This document shows, one piece after another, positions 15,372 through 24,562 of a stretch of DNA of 45,281 bases. The stretch is taken from NCBI GenBank assembly GCA_005880175.1, contig VBJR01000243.1, positions 1-45,281 of the forward strand, in the 5' to 3' direction. Position numbers and translations under genes: made by a program. This stretch comes from Chloroflexota bacterium. GTDB taxonomy: Bacteria > Chloroflexota > Dormibacteria > Dormibacterales > Dormibacteraceae. The first letter of the stretch is position 1. Each line of letters starts with the position of its first letter. The notes under the pieces are model-generated. The model was not told where the DNA came from and did not search any database. It saw only the letters and a program-made list of their open reading frames with translations.

Positions 15372-17547
15372 GCACACTTGACGCAGCCAGATGGGGCGCG
15401 CCCGGCGATCCGGCGCCGGGCCAGCGCGTTCCGCGACGCCCAGCGCGCCGCCTCGCTCCGCCGCACGGTGCTGCGGCTCGCCGGCCTGGCCACGATCGCG
15501 TTCGTCCTGGCCGGCGCCACCGCGGGCGGGTTCGTCGCCAGCGGCCTCAGCACCCTGCCCAGCGACTCGCTGGTCGCCCGGCCGCTGCCCAGTGACACGC
15601 TCGTCTACGACCGGACCGGCCAGGTCCTGCTCGCCGACCTGCACCCGCCCGGGTACCAGCACTACCAGGCGTCGCTGCCCGCGATGGGCCGGTACCTGCC
15701 CGCCGCCACCGTTGCCGTCGAGGACCAGAACTTCTGGCACGAGCCGGGCGTCGACCCGCTCAGCGTCGGGCGCGCCGCATGGGCCGACCTCCGCGCCGGG
15801 GCGCCCGTCCAGGGCGGCTCCACGATCACGCAGCAGCTGGTCAAGCGGCGGCTGGTCGGCGACGATGCCTCGGTGTCGCGCAAGCTGCGCGAGGCGACGC
15901 TGGCCGTGCGCATCGCGGCCACGTACACCAAGTCGCAGATCCTGGCGATGTACCTGAACGCCATCGCGTACGGCAACGCCGCGTACGGCGCCCAGGCGGC
16001 GGCGCGGGTCTACTTCCACCGGGACGCCGCCGCGCTGGACCTGGCCCAGGCGGCCATGCTGGCCGGCCTGCCCCAGAACCCCACGCTGCTGAATCCGATC
16101 ACCCACTGGGAACGGGCCAAGCAGCGCCAGCACGACGTCCTGGCCGCCATGGTCCGCACTGGCAACGTGACGCAGGCCGAGGCCGACCGCGCGTTCGCCG
16201 AGGACCTGTCGCCGCCCGCGCACCTGTTCGGGCCGGCCGTCACCGACCTCGCCCCCGGCTTCGTCGCGTACGTCCGCGGTCAGCTCGTGGCGCGCTTCGG
16301 CGCGGCCGTGGCGGAGGGTGGCGGCCTGCGGGTGACCACCAGCCTCGACTGGGGGATGCAGCAGCTCGCCCAGACCTCGGTCGCCGACGCGGTGCGGGCG
16401 AACGGCGACAGGGCCGTCACGGACGGGGCGCTGGTCGCGATGGACCCGCGGTCCGGCCAGATCCTCGCGATGATCGGCTCGGCCGGCCCGGACGTGCCCG
16501 GCGGGCAGTACAACCTCGCGGTCGGGCCGCCGCGCAACCCGGGCTCCTCGTTCAAGGTCTTCACGTACGCGGCCGCGATCGACAGCCGCCGCTACACGAT
16601 GGTCACCCCGATCACCGACGCGCCGATCAGCGTGCAGCCGCCCGGCGGCCAGCGCTACGCGCCCAAGAACTACGACCAGCGCTCCCACGGCGTATGCCAG
16701 CTCCAGGCCTGCCTGGGCAACTCGCTGAACGTGCCGGCGGTCCAGGTCGAGCTGGGCGCCGGCGTCCCGGCCGTGGTCGACACGGCCCGGCGCATGGGGG
16801 CGCCGCCATTCCAGGACCACGGCGGCGGTCACTACACGACCGACGACCCGAACAGCAGCTTCGGTCCCTCGCTGACCCTGGGCGGCTACGGCGAGACGCC
16901 GCTCCAGATGGCGACAGGCGTCTCGACGCTCGCCGCCGGCGGCGTGCTCCACCCGGCGACCGCGATCATCGGCGTGACGGACGGGAGCGGGCGGCAGCTC
17001 GGGGCGAACGCGGGCGGCGACGGCACCCGGGCGCTCGACGCCGGGACCGCGTACATCGTCAGCCAGATGCTCTCGGACGACGCCAATCGGACCATGATCT
17101 TCGGCCGCGGCACGCCGCTCGTGCTGCCGGGCCACACGGCCGCGGCCAAGACCGGCACGACCGACCGGTTCGGCGACGGCTGGACGGTGGGCTACACGCC
17201 GTCGCTGGCGACCGCGGTCTGGATGGGCAACGCGGACAACCACCCGATGGTCGAGGGCACGGACGGGATCGTCGTCGCCGCCCCGGCCTGGCACGAGTTC
17301 ATGACGGGCGCCCTGGACCGCATGGGCAAGGGCGACGAGTGGTACCCCATGCCCTCCGACGTGCACATGCAGTTCGTGGGCGGGCGCCGGGCCTACTTCC
17401 TCGACGGGACGCGGATCCGAGCCGTCCGGGCCATCCGGGCCGGGCCGTCCAGGCTGCCGGACGTGGACGTACAACGGCGGCACGTACTGGGCCTGCACGC
17501 CCGGCAACTCCGGTCTGCCCGGCGACCCCGGCGGCGGGGCCGAATGA
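15360..17547 (+). CDS. Class A penicillin-binding protein (transglycosylase/transpeptidase), apparent 3' frameshift
   Basis: This bifunctional murein synthase has a cytoplasmic tail, one membrane segment (about 36-60) and a GT51 transglycosylase (catalytic E121 in VAVEDQNFW; GSTITQQLVK; LAMYLNAIAYGNAAYGAQAA). The transpeptidase carries GSSFK (nucleophile Ser, about 395), GNSLN and AAKTGTT. It polymerises lipid II and cross-links peptides outside the membrane. The frame changes near 17412, after RAYFLDGT. The open frame then turns Arg-rich and runs to 17681. The +1 frame gives a natural tail, WTYNGGTYWACTPGNSG then GDPGGGAE, ending at TGA 17545-17547. One extra base near 17412 would explain it. 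Starts GTG 15336, ATG 15360 and TTG 15378 are all possible. Confidence 0.8.
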
Positions 17548-17695
17548 GCCCGGCCAATCGCCAGATGGACGGCTACACTGGATGCATCGTGGAGGTGCTG
17601 ACGCTCGTTTGTTACCGATTCGGCGCCGTCGCCCGGGGGGCGGACGGCGTGGCTGTCGAGCGTCGCCAGGCACCGGACTGAACACCGAGACCGAA

Positions 17696-17730
17696 GGGGC
17701 CTGGCCTCCGGCCAGGCCCCTTTCTTTTTT
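17696..17730 (+). terminator. Rho-independent terminator
   Basis: GGGGCCTGGCC (17696-17706) pairs perfectly with GGCCAGGCCCC (17710-17720) over a TCC loop and is followed by TTTCTTTTTT (17721-17730). This is the only textbook intrinsic terminator in the window and ends the PBP transcript. Confidence 0.92.
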
Positions 17731-17760
17731 GTGCACGTGATTCTCGAGGAGGTGAGCGCA

Positions 17761-17991
17761 GTGCGTGACCAGCGTCGAACCCAGGACGACAACCGTCCTC
17801 GGCCGTATCGCTTCGCGCCGACGCCGGAGAGCCTGGTCGAGGTGGATCGGGTGCTCCAGCGGTGGGCGGTCACCGTCTACCGCATGCCGGGGCGCGAGGT
17901 GCTGGCGGAGGACTACTTCGACGACTGGCGCCTGGCCAAGGCCCGCGCGGAGGACTTCGGCCACCTGCTGCGCTCCCGCCGGGTGGCCTGA
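17761..17991 (+). CDS. Small protein of unknown function
   Basis: The 76-residue product is basic and charged. It begins MRDQRRTQDDNRPRPYRFAP and has a helical RVLQRWAVTVYRMPGREVL region and a DYFDDWRLAKARAEDFGHLL helix. No domain, signal peptide or membrane segment is recognised. GTG at 17761 lies 8 nt after GGAGG (17748-17752), a strong ribosome site; upstream in-frame GTGs fall inside that site or in the terminator. Because a strong terminator precedes it by 30 bp, it must have a promoter inside or beyond the hairpin, or depend on readthrough. It converges with the toast-rack gene. Confidence 0.6.
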   Translation: MRDQRRTQDDNRPRPYRFAPTPESLVEVDRVLQRWAVTVYRMPGREVLAEDYFDDWRLAKARAEDFGHLLRSRRVA

Positions 17992-18007
17992 CCCTGACCA
18001 GACGGCC

Positions 18008-18711
18008 TCACGTGGAACGAATGGTGACGGCGCCGAGCACCGAGTTGACGGTCACGCGCAGCACGGGCGTCCGCCCGGACGCGACCGGACGCGCGCCGGC
18101 GTCGCGGCGGGCAGCCGCACCTCCACCGCCGCGACGCCGGCGTTCAGCTTCACCTCCCCGTCGCGGCGCAGCTCGCCGCCGAAGTCCACGCGGTACTGCG
18201 CCGCGCCGCCCGACACCGACATCTCGGCGAAGTTGGCGTTGCCGAGGCTGCGCAGGTCCATCGCCACCCCGCCGGCCGCGATCTCGAGCGCCGTCATCTC
18301 GGCCGGGTTGGGCCGGGAGAAGTCCAGGTCGAACCGGCCGGCGCCGTGGTGGAGGACCAGGCGCGTGATCGGGACGCCGCCGAGGTCGGCAACCGTCTCG
18401 TTGGCGCCGCCGTCGATCACGAGCTGGTAGGGCCGAGCGGTCCCGAGCTGGAGGTCGAGGCTGGGCGGCCGCGCCGAGGCGGGCATCGAGCGGGCCGTCG
18501 GGGTCTGGCTGAGGCGGGCCCGGGGGCCATCCTGGGTCACCTGCACCGGCAGCATGCCGGTCGGGTCCTCGTAGCGGCCGGTCGCCCAGAGCGGGCCCGT
18601 GCCGGCGGCGATGCGGACGCGGCAGGGCCCGAGCGCGATCCGGAGCTCGAGCGGGTCGCCGGCCGACGCGTCCGGAAAGTCGAGGTCGATGGGGGTCGCA
18701 CTGATGGCCAT
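18008..18711 (-). CDS. Toast-rack (LiaF/DUF4097-like) protein, apparent 3' frameshift
   Basis: The product is a repetitive all-beta protein of about 230 residues with the alternating A-x-L-D-L and D-F-G-G strand/turn pattern of toast-rack domains found in LiaF-like and DUF4097 proteins: LELRIALGPCRVRIAAGTG, RLVLHHGAGRFDLDFS, AAQYRVDFGGELRRDGEVKL. No membrane segment is present. One frame ends in an unlikely Arg/Cys tail at 18052. A second frame continues naturally as TPVLRVTVNSVLGAVTIRST to TGA at 18010-18008. Total length is one base short of a codon multiple, so a 1-nt deletion near 18080 is likely. ATG at 18711 is 10 nt after the MarR stop, suggesting an operon. Confidence 0.65.
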
Positions 18712-18721
18712 ACCCAACAGC

Positions 18722-19180
18722 CTAGGTGCGCGGGTCGCGGCGGATCGCCTCCACCAGCGAGCGCAGGATGCGCAGCCCGGTCTCGACCTCCTCCTCCGAG
18801 AGGGGCGCCCGGACGGCAGCCTCCACGCGGTCGAACGCGTCGAACACCTCGGGCTCGAGGTCCATCCCGGCCTCGGTCAGCCTGACGACCAGGCGGCGCG
18901 CGTCCCGCACGTCGGGCTGGCGCTCGATCAGGCCGCGCTGCTCCAGCTCGTTGAGCACGAGCGTCCCGGACGCCCGGCTCAGCGCGAGGGAACGGATCAT
19001 CTCGGCCTGCGGCATCTGGCCCTGGCGCCGCCACAGGCGGACGAGGACCGCCGCCTGCGCATAGCTGACGCCGAGCGGCTCCAGGTTCCGCCCGATCTGC
19101 TCCTGGACGAGCCGGCCGTTCAGCGCCAGCAGTGTGGTCAGCGTCGACCACGACGCGAACGACCGGCGAGGACCTGCCAC
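18722..19180 (-). CDS. MarR-family transcriptional regulator
   Basis: The product of about 152 residues is a winged-helix MarR protein: dimerisation helix LTTLLALNGRLVQEQIGRNL, recognition segment QAEMIRSLALSRASGTLVLN, wing ERQPDVRDARRLVVRLTEAG, and a C-terminal helix EEEVETGLRILRSL. MarR proteins usually repress a neighbouring efflux gene and release DNA on binding a phenolic or drug ligand. The DHA2 exporter starts 19 bp away on the other strand. GTG at 19180 is chosen; TTG codons at 19189 and 19192 are alternatives. The intergenic space is so short that one bound dimer would block both promoters. Confidence 0.85.
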   Translation of the reverse strand: MAGPRRSFASWSTLTTLLALNGRLVQEQIGRNLEPLGVSYAQAAVLVRLWRRQGQMPQAEMIRSLALSRASGTLVLNELEQRGLIERQPDVRDARRLVVRLTEAGMDLEPEVFDAFDRVEAAVRAPLSEEEVETGLRILRSLVEAIRRDPRT

Positions 19181-19199
19181 CGGGCACAACAATAGGCAG

Positions 19200-20669
19200 G
19201 TGACGAGCGCCGCTCCTCCACGGCTCCGGTACGGGACGGCCGGGGCGCGCTGGGTCCTCCTGGTCACCGTCCTCGGCTCCGGGGTCGCGTTCCTCGACGG
19301 GACGGTGGTCAACGTGGCCCTGCCGTCGATCGGGCGCGAGTTCCACACCGGCCTGTCGGACCTGCAGTGGATCGTCGACGCGTACCTCCTGACGCTGGGC
19401 TCGCTGATCGTGGTCGGCGGCTCGCTGGGCGACCTCTACGGCCGCCGCCGGGTGCTCGTGCTGGGCCTGGCCGGGTTCAGCGTGGCCTCGCTGGCGTGCG
19501 GGCTGGCCCCCACGGCCCCGGTGCTGATCGTCGCGCGGGCGGTGCAGGGGGTGGCGGGCGCGCTGCTGGTGCCGTCGAGCCTGGCCGTGCTGTCGGCGAC
19601 GATCGCACAGGAGGACCGGGGCCGGGCGGTCGGCGCCTGGTCGGGCCTGGGCGGCGTGTGGACGGCCGTCGGCCCGTTCCTCGGCGGCTACCTCGTGGAC
19701 GCCGCGTCGTGGCGACTGGTCTTCCTGATCAACCTGCCGGTGGCCGCGTTCACGATCTGGGCGGCGCTGAAGCATGTGACCGAGACCCGGGACGAGGGCG
19801 CCAACCGGCACGTCGACCTGCCGGGCGCGCTCACGATCGCGGCGGGGCTGGCTGGCGTGGTGTACGCCCTCATCCAGGGCCCGGCGTTCGGCTTCGGGCC
19901 GGTGACGATCGCGCTGGGGGTGGCGGGCGCCGCGGCGCTGGCGCTGTTCCCGGTGGTGGAGGCGCGCAGCCCCAACCCGATGGTGCCGCTCGGTATGTTC
20001 GCGTCACTCCAGTTCACGGGCGCCAACCTGACGACGTTCGCCGTCTACGGAGCGCTGGGCACCGCGACGTTCCTGTTCGTCGTCCACCTGCAGCGGGACC
20101 TCGGCTACACCGCGCTGGAGTCGGGAGTCGCCTTCCTGCCCGCGATGGCGATCATGACCGCGCTGTCCGCCCAGTCCGGCCGGCTGGCGCAGCGCATCGG
20201 GCCGCGCCTGCCGATGACGATCGGGCCGATCGTGGCGGGCGCCGGCCTGGGCCTGCTGGGCCTGGTGGCGCCGGGCACGTCCTACCTGACCGGGATCCTG
20301 CCGGGCGTCCTCGTGTTCGGGGCCGGCATGACGCTGACGGTGGCGCCGCTGACCGCCGCGGTGCTGTCGGCGGTCGAGGATCGCCACCTGGGCGTCGGTT
20401 CCGCCGTGAACAACGCGGTCGCCAGGATCGCGAGCCTGCTGGCGGTGGCGATCCTGCCCGCCGCCGCCGGCCTGGCCACCGCGACCACCTCGGCCGAGTT
20501 CCAGGCCGGCTACACGCGGGCGCTGACGATCTCGGCGCTGATCTGCGCCGGGGGCGGCGTGATCGCGTTCGCCACGATCCGCAACGGCGCGAAGGTGCGG
20601 CCGGTGCCGCACGTCCACGCGACCCACGCCTGCGCGGACCCCTGCGTCCGCGACGAACCCGCGGCGTGA
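19200..20669 (+). CDS. DHA2-family 14-TM multidrug MFS exporter (EmrB/QacA type)
   Basis: The 489-residue membrane protein has the DHA2 pattern of about 14 hydrophobic segments. Motif D1 is LGSGVAFLDGTVVNVALP, motif A is GGSLGDLYGRRRVLVLG and motif C is GGVWTAVGPFLGGYL. It uses the proton gradient to expel lipophilic or cationic compounds. The C-terminal tail holds HVHATHACADPC (three His, two Cys), an unusual potential metal-binding motif for this family. GTG at 19200 has no spaced ribosome site and AACAAT lies 7-12 nt upstream, so the mRNA may be leaderless. Divergent MarR is the probable regulator. Confidence 0.88.
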   Translation: MTSAAPPRLRYGTAGARWVLLVTVLGSGVAFLDGTVVNVALPSIGREFHTGLSDLQWIVDAYLLTLGSLIVVGGSLGDLYGRRRVLVLGLAGFSVASLACGLAPTAPVLIVARAVQGVAGALLVPSSLAVLSATIAQEDRGRAVGAWSGLGGVWTAVGPFLGGYLVDAASWRLVFLINLPVAAFTIWAALKHVTETRDEGANRHVDLPGALTIAAGLAGVVYALIQGPAFGFGPVTIALGVAGAAALALFPVVEARSPNPMVPLGMFASLQFTGANLTTFAVYGALGTATFLFVVHLQRDLGYTALESGVAFLPAMAIMTALSAQSGRLAQRIGPRLPMTIGPIVAGAGLGLLGLVAPGTSYLTGILPGVLVFGAGMTLTVAPLTAAVLSAVEDRHLGVGSAVNNAVARIASLLAVAILPAAAGLATATTSAEFQAGYTRALTISALICAGGGVIAFATIRNGAKVRPVPHVHATHACADPCVRDEPAA

Positions 20670-20675
20670 GGGGGC

Positions 20676-20710
20676 GCGGCCCCTCCCCCGATGGAGGGGG
20701 GAGGGGCCGC
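20676..20710. terminator. 14-bp GC hairpin between convergent exporter and polygalacturonase genes
   Basis: GCGGCCCCTCCCCC (20676-20689) pairs perfectly with GGGGGAGGGGCCGC (20697-20710) across 7 nt. It fills the 48-bp gap between convergent stops. It contains the same CCCTCCCCC core as the hairpin at 8150-8177. No T-tract follows. Confidence 0.55.
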
Positions 20711-20717
20711 CGCCGTC

Positions 20718-23399
20718 CTACTGCTCCTCCGTCTCCACGGTCGTGCTCGGGCCCGAGCCCGTCCACTTGTTGGCCGTGTCGCCCGCCTGCACCGTGAAGC
20801 GGTACCTCGTGTCCGGGCGCAGGCCGGTCACCGTGAACGTCGTGGCGGTGGTCGTGCTGGCGCCGTTGATCGGCGTGAACGGCACCGCGCCCTCGATGGG
20901 CTGACCGTTCACGTACACCCGGTAGCCGGCCACCTGCTGGTCGTCCGTCGCCGCGGTCCACGTCAGCGTGACGCTCGTCGCGGTCACGTCGTGTGCGCGC
21001 ACGCGAGCGCCTTCGGGGAACCTGGGCACGCTCCGGTCGTACGCCGGCAGCGTGGTCGCGGTCGCCGTCGTGGCGTACGTCGCGACGTTGCCCGTCGCGT
21101 CCATGGCCGCCAGGCTCAGCACGTAGGCGGTGCCCGGCTGCAGCCGCGTCACGCTGACCATGTTGGGGTTGCCGACGACCGGGACCGTGGCGGCCGGCGC
21201 GCCGTTGGCGAGCACCTGGTACCGCGCGACACCGAAGTCGTCCGTGGCCGGCTGCCACTGCACCTTCAGCCACGTGAACCCGGTGCTGCCGGGAACCAGC
21301 GCGAAGCTGGCCGGCCCCGTCGGGGTGACCGGCGCCGTCGTGTCGCGCGTGCCGGTCGTGGTCACGTCCGCGCTGGGGCCGGCCGTCGCGTTGCCGGTCG
21401 CGTCAAGCGCCACCACGGTGAAGTGGAACGGCAGCGCCGGCGCCAGCCCGCCGACGGTCGCGATCAGCGCCGTGCCCGGAACGGCAGCCACCACCTGGCC
21501 CGCGGACATGACCCGGTAGGTCGCCACGGCCGTGTCGTCGGCCGCGGCCGGCCAGGTCAGCGTTGCCGAGGTGTCCGTCACACCGCTGGCGGACAGCGCG
21601 CTGCCGGCGGCCCAGCTCGGCCGGCCGGCCGCGTCGGTGGAGACGGCCGTCTGCGTGGTCGTGCCGCTGAACGAGAGGCCGGTCGAGTTGGAGATCACCC
21701 ATGGGTTGGGCGTGTTGTCGAACACCACGTCGTGGAACGTGCTGTCGCGCAGGAACGAGATGCTGGTCGGCTTCGCGTTCAGGAAGCGGACGCCGTCGAA
21801 GTGCAGGCCCTGGTGGAGCTGGTCGGCGACGCCCAGGACGTTGATCGCCTCCTTGCCGGTCCCGTCCACCGTGACGTTCCGGACCAGGAAGTCCCGGAAC
21901 TGCGCCAGCTGCGCGGACGGCTCGACGACGATCGCCGCGTTGGGGTCGGCGTACGCCGACGTGAAGATGAACGCCTGCATCGTCACGGCCTTGACCGCCG
22001 TGTCCCGGAACACGACGCGCCTGGCGCCCCCGCCGTTGTGCGGGTCAGTCTTCATGCGCAGGGCGATGTCCGTCCCGTTCACGACGTTGTCCTCGGCCAG
22101 GATGTCCTCGATCCACGCACCGGTGTGGCTGCCCGCCACCACGGCGCCGTGGCCCTTGCGGAAGAAGTTGTTCGCGACGAAGAGGTCGCGGGTCGGCGGA
22201 TCCACGGCCGAGGCGGCGCCGAGGCCGGCGGCCGTGTTCAGGTCGTCGTCGCCGGTGTCGAACAGGTTGTTCACGATCGTCAGGTGGGCGCTGCTGTCCA
22301 GGTCCATGCCGTCGCCGTTGTTCACACCCGCGGTCAGCAGCCGGGTGTCGTTCACGGTGACGTTGGCGCTGCGGATGGCGACGAGCGTGTGCTGCGAGGG
22401 GTTGACCGCCGTGAAGCCGCCCAGGTAGGCGTTGGCGACGCCGCGCAGCGTGATCAGGTTGGAGCGCGTGCCGTACGGCGAGCCGCTGCCCAGCGTGCCG
22501 GCCAGCGCGGTCTGGGCCGCCGCCAGGATGCCGTTCTTCGCGACCGTGCTCGAGCTGCTGGGCAGCGAGACCGGGAAGCCCTGGGCGTCCGGCGGCCCCT
22601 GCTTCCAGCCGTTGCCGTCGATCGTGCCCGGGCCGACGATTCGGATGTTGCGGAGCGTCCCGTAGTCGTACGTGTGCGCGTTTACCAGCGAGTAGAAGCG
22701 CGGGTCGGTCGAGTAGTCGTACAGCAGGAAGTTGTAGGCGTAGTCGGCCGCGTTGTCGGAGCCGAGCAGCGTGCCGCCGGCGGCGACCTGCAGCGTCATG
22801 TCGCTGTGCAGGAAGATCGCGCCGCTCTTGAACACGCCGGCCGGGATCACGACCTTGCCGCCGGGCGTGGTGGCGTCGATGGCGGCCTGGATCGCCTTCG
22901 TGTTCACCGTCACGCCGTCGCCCACCGCGCCGAACTGGGTGACGTCGAACACGCGGGGGGCGGCGGTCGTGAACTGGCTGACCCGCTGGCTGTCACGCGA
23001 CTCGTTGCCGGCGGCGTCCACGGACCGGACCGTGAACGTGTACCGGGTGTGGGGCAGCAGGTTGGTGGCGGTGAACGTCTCCATCCGGACCTGGACCTGC
23101 TGGCTGTTGGACGGGTCCGCGTAGAAGCCGTCGATGAACGGCTTCGCGGGCGACGTGGTGTTCTGGCTGGCGCTGCCGGCGAGCGTGCCGTTCATGTAGA
23201 CGTGGTAGTCCACGATGCCGGCGTGGTCGGCCGGCTGCTCCCACGCGATCATGATGCTCTGCTCGTCGAACGCGAGCGACGGGACCCGCACGTTGGTGGG
23301 CGGTGCCGGCCGGTCGCTCGAGGCCGCGGCGCTGGAGCCGCCCGCCGCGGCGAGCACGAGCGAGCACAGCGCCGTCATGGCCAATCTTCTCCAGCGCAT
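20718..23399 (-). CDS. Secreted GH28 exo-polygalacturonase with fibronectin type III repeats
   Basis: The 893-residue protein has a signal peptide (about 1-26), one FN3 domain (about 33-148), a GH28 beta-helix (about 150-580) and three C-terminal FN3 domains (about 595-893). The catalytic set is visible: NNGDGMDLDSS (about 362), DTGDDDLN (about 384), GHGAVVAGSH (about 416) and RMK (about 447). An N-terminal FN3 domain before the helix is the layout of PelX/PehX exo-poly-alpha-galacturonosidases, which release mono- or digalacturonate from pectate chain ends. ATG at 23399 has GAGGAGAGAG upstream. It is the last gene of the galacturonate operon, so substrate release, import and oxidation are co-expressed. 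Confidence 0.9.
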   Translation of the reverse strand: MRWRRLAMTALCSLVLAAAGGSSAAASSDRPAPPTNVRVPSLAFDEQSIMIAWEQPADHAGIVDYHVYMNGTLAGSASQNTTSPAKPFIDGFYADPSNSQQVQVRMETFTATNLLPHTRYTFTVRSVDAAGNESRDSQRVSQFTTAAPRVFDVTQFGAVGDGVTVNTKAIQAAIDATTPGGKVVIPAGVFKSGAIFLHSDMTLQVAAGGTLLGSDNAADYAYNFLLYDYSTDPRFYSLVNAHTYDYGTLRNIRIVGPGTIDGNGWKQGPPDAQGFPVSLPSSSSTVAKNGILAAAQTALAGTLGSGSPYGTRSNLITLRGVANAYLGGFTAVNPSQHTLVAIRSANVTVNDTRLLTAGVNNGDGMDLDSSAHLTIVNNLFDTGDDDLNTAAGLGAASAVDPPTRDLFVANNFFRKGHGAVVAGSHTGAWIEDILAEDNVVNGTDIALRMKTDPHNGGGARRVVFRDTAVKAVTMQAFIFTSAYADPNAAIVVEPSAQLAQFRDFLVRNVTVDGTGKEAINVLGVADQLHQGLHFDGVRFLNAKPTSISFLRDSTFHDVVFDNTPNPWVISNSTGLSFSGTTTQTAVSTDAAGRPSWAAGSALSASGVTDTSATLTWPAAADDTAVATYRVMSAGQVVAAVPGTALIATVGGLAPALPFHFTVVALDATGNATAGPSADVTTTGTRDTTAPVTPTGPASFALVPGSTGFTWLKVQWQPATDDFGVARYQVLANGAPAATVPVVGNPNMVSVTRLQPGTAYVLSLAAMDATGNVATYATTATATTLPAYDRSVPRFPEGARVRAHDVTATSVTLTWTAATDDQQVAGYRVYVNGQPIEGAVPFTPINGASTTTATTFTVTGLRPDTRYRFTVQAGDTANKWTGSGPSTTVETEEQ

Positions 23400-23423
23400 C
23401 TCTCTCTCCTCTTCCCTTCCGAA

Positions 23424-24557
23424 TCAGTGCCAGTCCTGGACCAGGTGCTCCCTCACGTACTCCCAGTCGATGTCCTCTCCCAGGCCGGGGCCGGTCGGGA
23501 TGCGCACGTTCCCGTCGGCGTCGATGGCGTCCACCGGCGTGCGCAGCCACGGCTGCTCCGCGTCGTAGTCCAGCTCCGGGTGGAGCAGGCCGCGCTCGTA
23601 GAACTCACCGGGAATCGCCATCGCGCCGAGCGCCTGCAGCGTGCCGGCGCCGCCGCCGTGCAGCTCCAGCCGCAACCCGAACGCCTCGCACAGGTGGGCG
23701 GTCTTGACGATCGACGTGACTCCGCCGTGTTCCAGCCCGGTCCGCAGGATGTCGGCCGCGCCCTGCCGGATCCACTCCGCCCTGGTGACCACGCCGCCGC
23801 CCATCGACTCGGGCCCGCAGATGGGCAGGTCGAGGCGCTCGCACAGCCACGCGTACGACGACGTGCTGTGCTCGTCCATGGGCTCCTCCATCCAGTGGAA
23901 GCCCAGCTCCTCCAGCGCCCTGCCCAGGTACAGGGCATCCTCCCTCGTGTAGTCGTGGAACGGGTCCAGCATCAGCTTCACGTCCGGACCGACCGCGTCG
24001 CGCACCGCCTGGCAGGCCGCGATGTCGCGACGCAGGTCGGGCCCGTACGGCGGCATCCACGTGTGGAGCTTGAACGCGCGGTAGCCCTGCGCGACGCAGG
24101 CGCTGGCGAACGCCGCGTACGCGGCCGGGTCGCCCAGCCCGCCGTCGTCGCCGCACATCGTGCTCGCGTACGCCGGCACCCGGTCGCGGGCGGCGCCGAG
24201 CAGCTTGTGCGCGGGCAGGCCCGCGGTGCGGCCGGCCACGTCCCACAGCGCCTGGTCGAGCACGCCCACCATCCGGCCGGCCAGCGCGCGCCACTCCAGG
24301 CGCGCCGAGCGGTGGAGCAGCTGGTGGATCGCCTCGCGGTCGAACGGGTCCAGCCCGACCAGCAGGCGCCGGGCGACCGCCGCGGTCTCCTCCGATCCCC
24401 CGACGCAGTGGCCGTCCACGCCCGCGTCGGTCCGGATGCGGGTCACCATCTGCACGGCGCGGCGTTCCGGGCCGGGGTGCCGGTGGCCCTCGTGGTCGCG
24501 CCGGACGTGCGAGCAGAACTCGAACGTCAGGCACTCCACGGCCGCGATCCGGGTCAC
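23424..24557 (-). CDS. Enolase-superfamily enzyme, probable galactaro-lactone cycloisomerase or sugar-acid dehydratase
   Basis: The 377-residue protein is in the mandelate-racemase subgroup of the enolase superfamily. It has an N-terminal capping domain and a TIM barrel with metal ligands D198 (MLDPFHDY), E224 or E225 (MEEP) and E250 (GPES). K163 sits in AFKLHTW and H300 in LELHGGG, as candidate acid/base residues. The usual K-x-K is K-x-H here. It follows uronate dehydrogenase with a 5-nt gap. In the oxidative galacturonate pathway the dehydrogenase makes galactaro-lactone, which a member of this superfamily converts to 2-keto-3-deoxy-galactarate. That assignment rests on context; a galactarate or galactonate dehydratase is the alternative. 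GTG at 24557 is the start. Confidence 0.75.
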   Translation of the reverse strand: MTRIAAVECLTFEFCSHVRRDHEGHRHPGPERRAVQMVTRIRTDAGVDGHCVGGSEETAAVARRLLVGLDPFDREAIHQLLHRSARLEWRALAGRMVGVLDQALWDVAGRTAGLPAHKLLGAARDRVPAYASTMCGDDGGLGDPAAYAAFASACVAQGYRAFKLHTWMPPYGPDLRRDIAACQAVRDAVGPDVKLMLDPFHDYTREDALYLGRALEELGFHWMEEPMDEHSTSSYAWLCERLDLPICGPESMGGGVVTRAEWIRQGAADILRTGLEHGGVTSIVKTAHLCEAFGLRLELHGGGAGTLQALGAMAIPGEFYERGLLHPELDYDAEQPWLRTPVDAIDADGNVRIPTGPGLGEDIDWEYVREHLVQDWH

Positions 24558-24562
24558 GCGCC

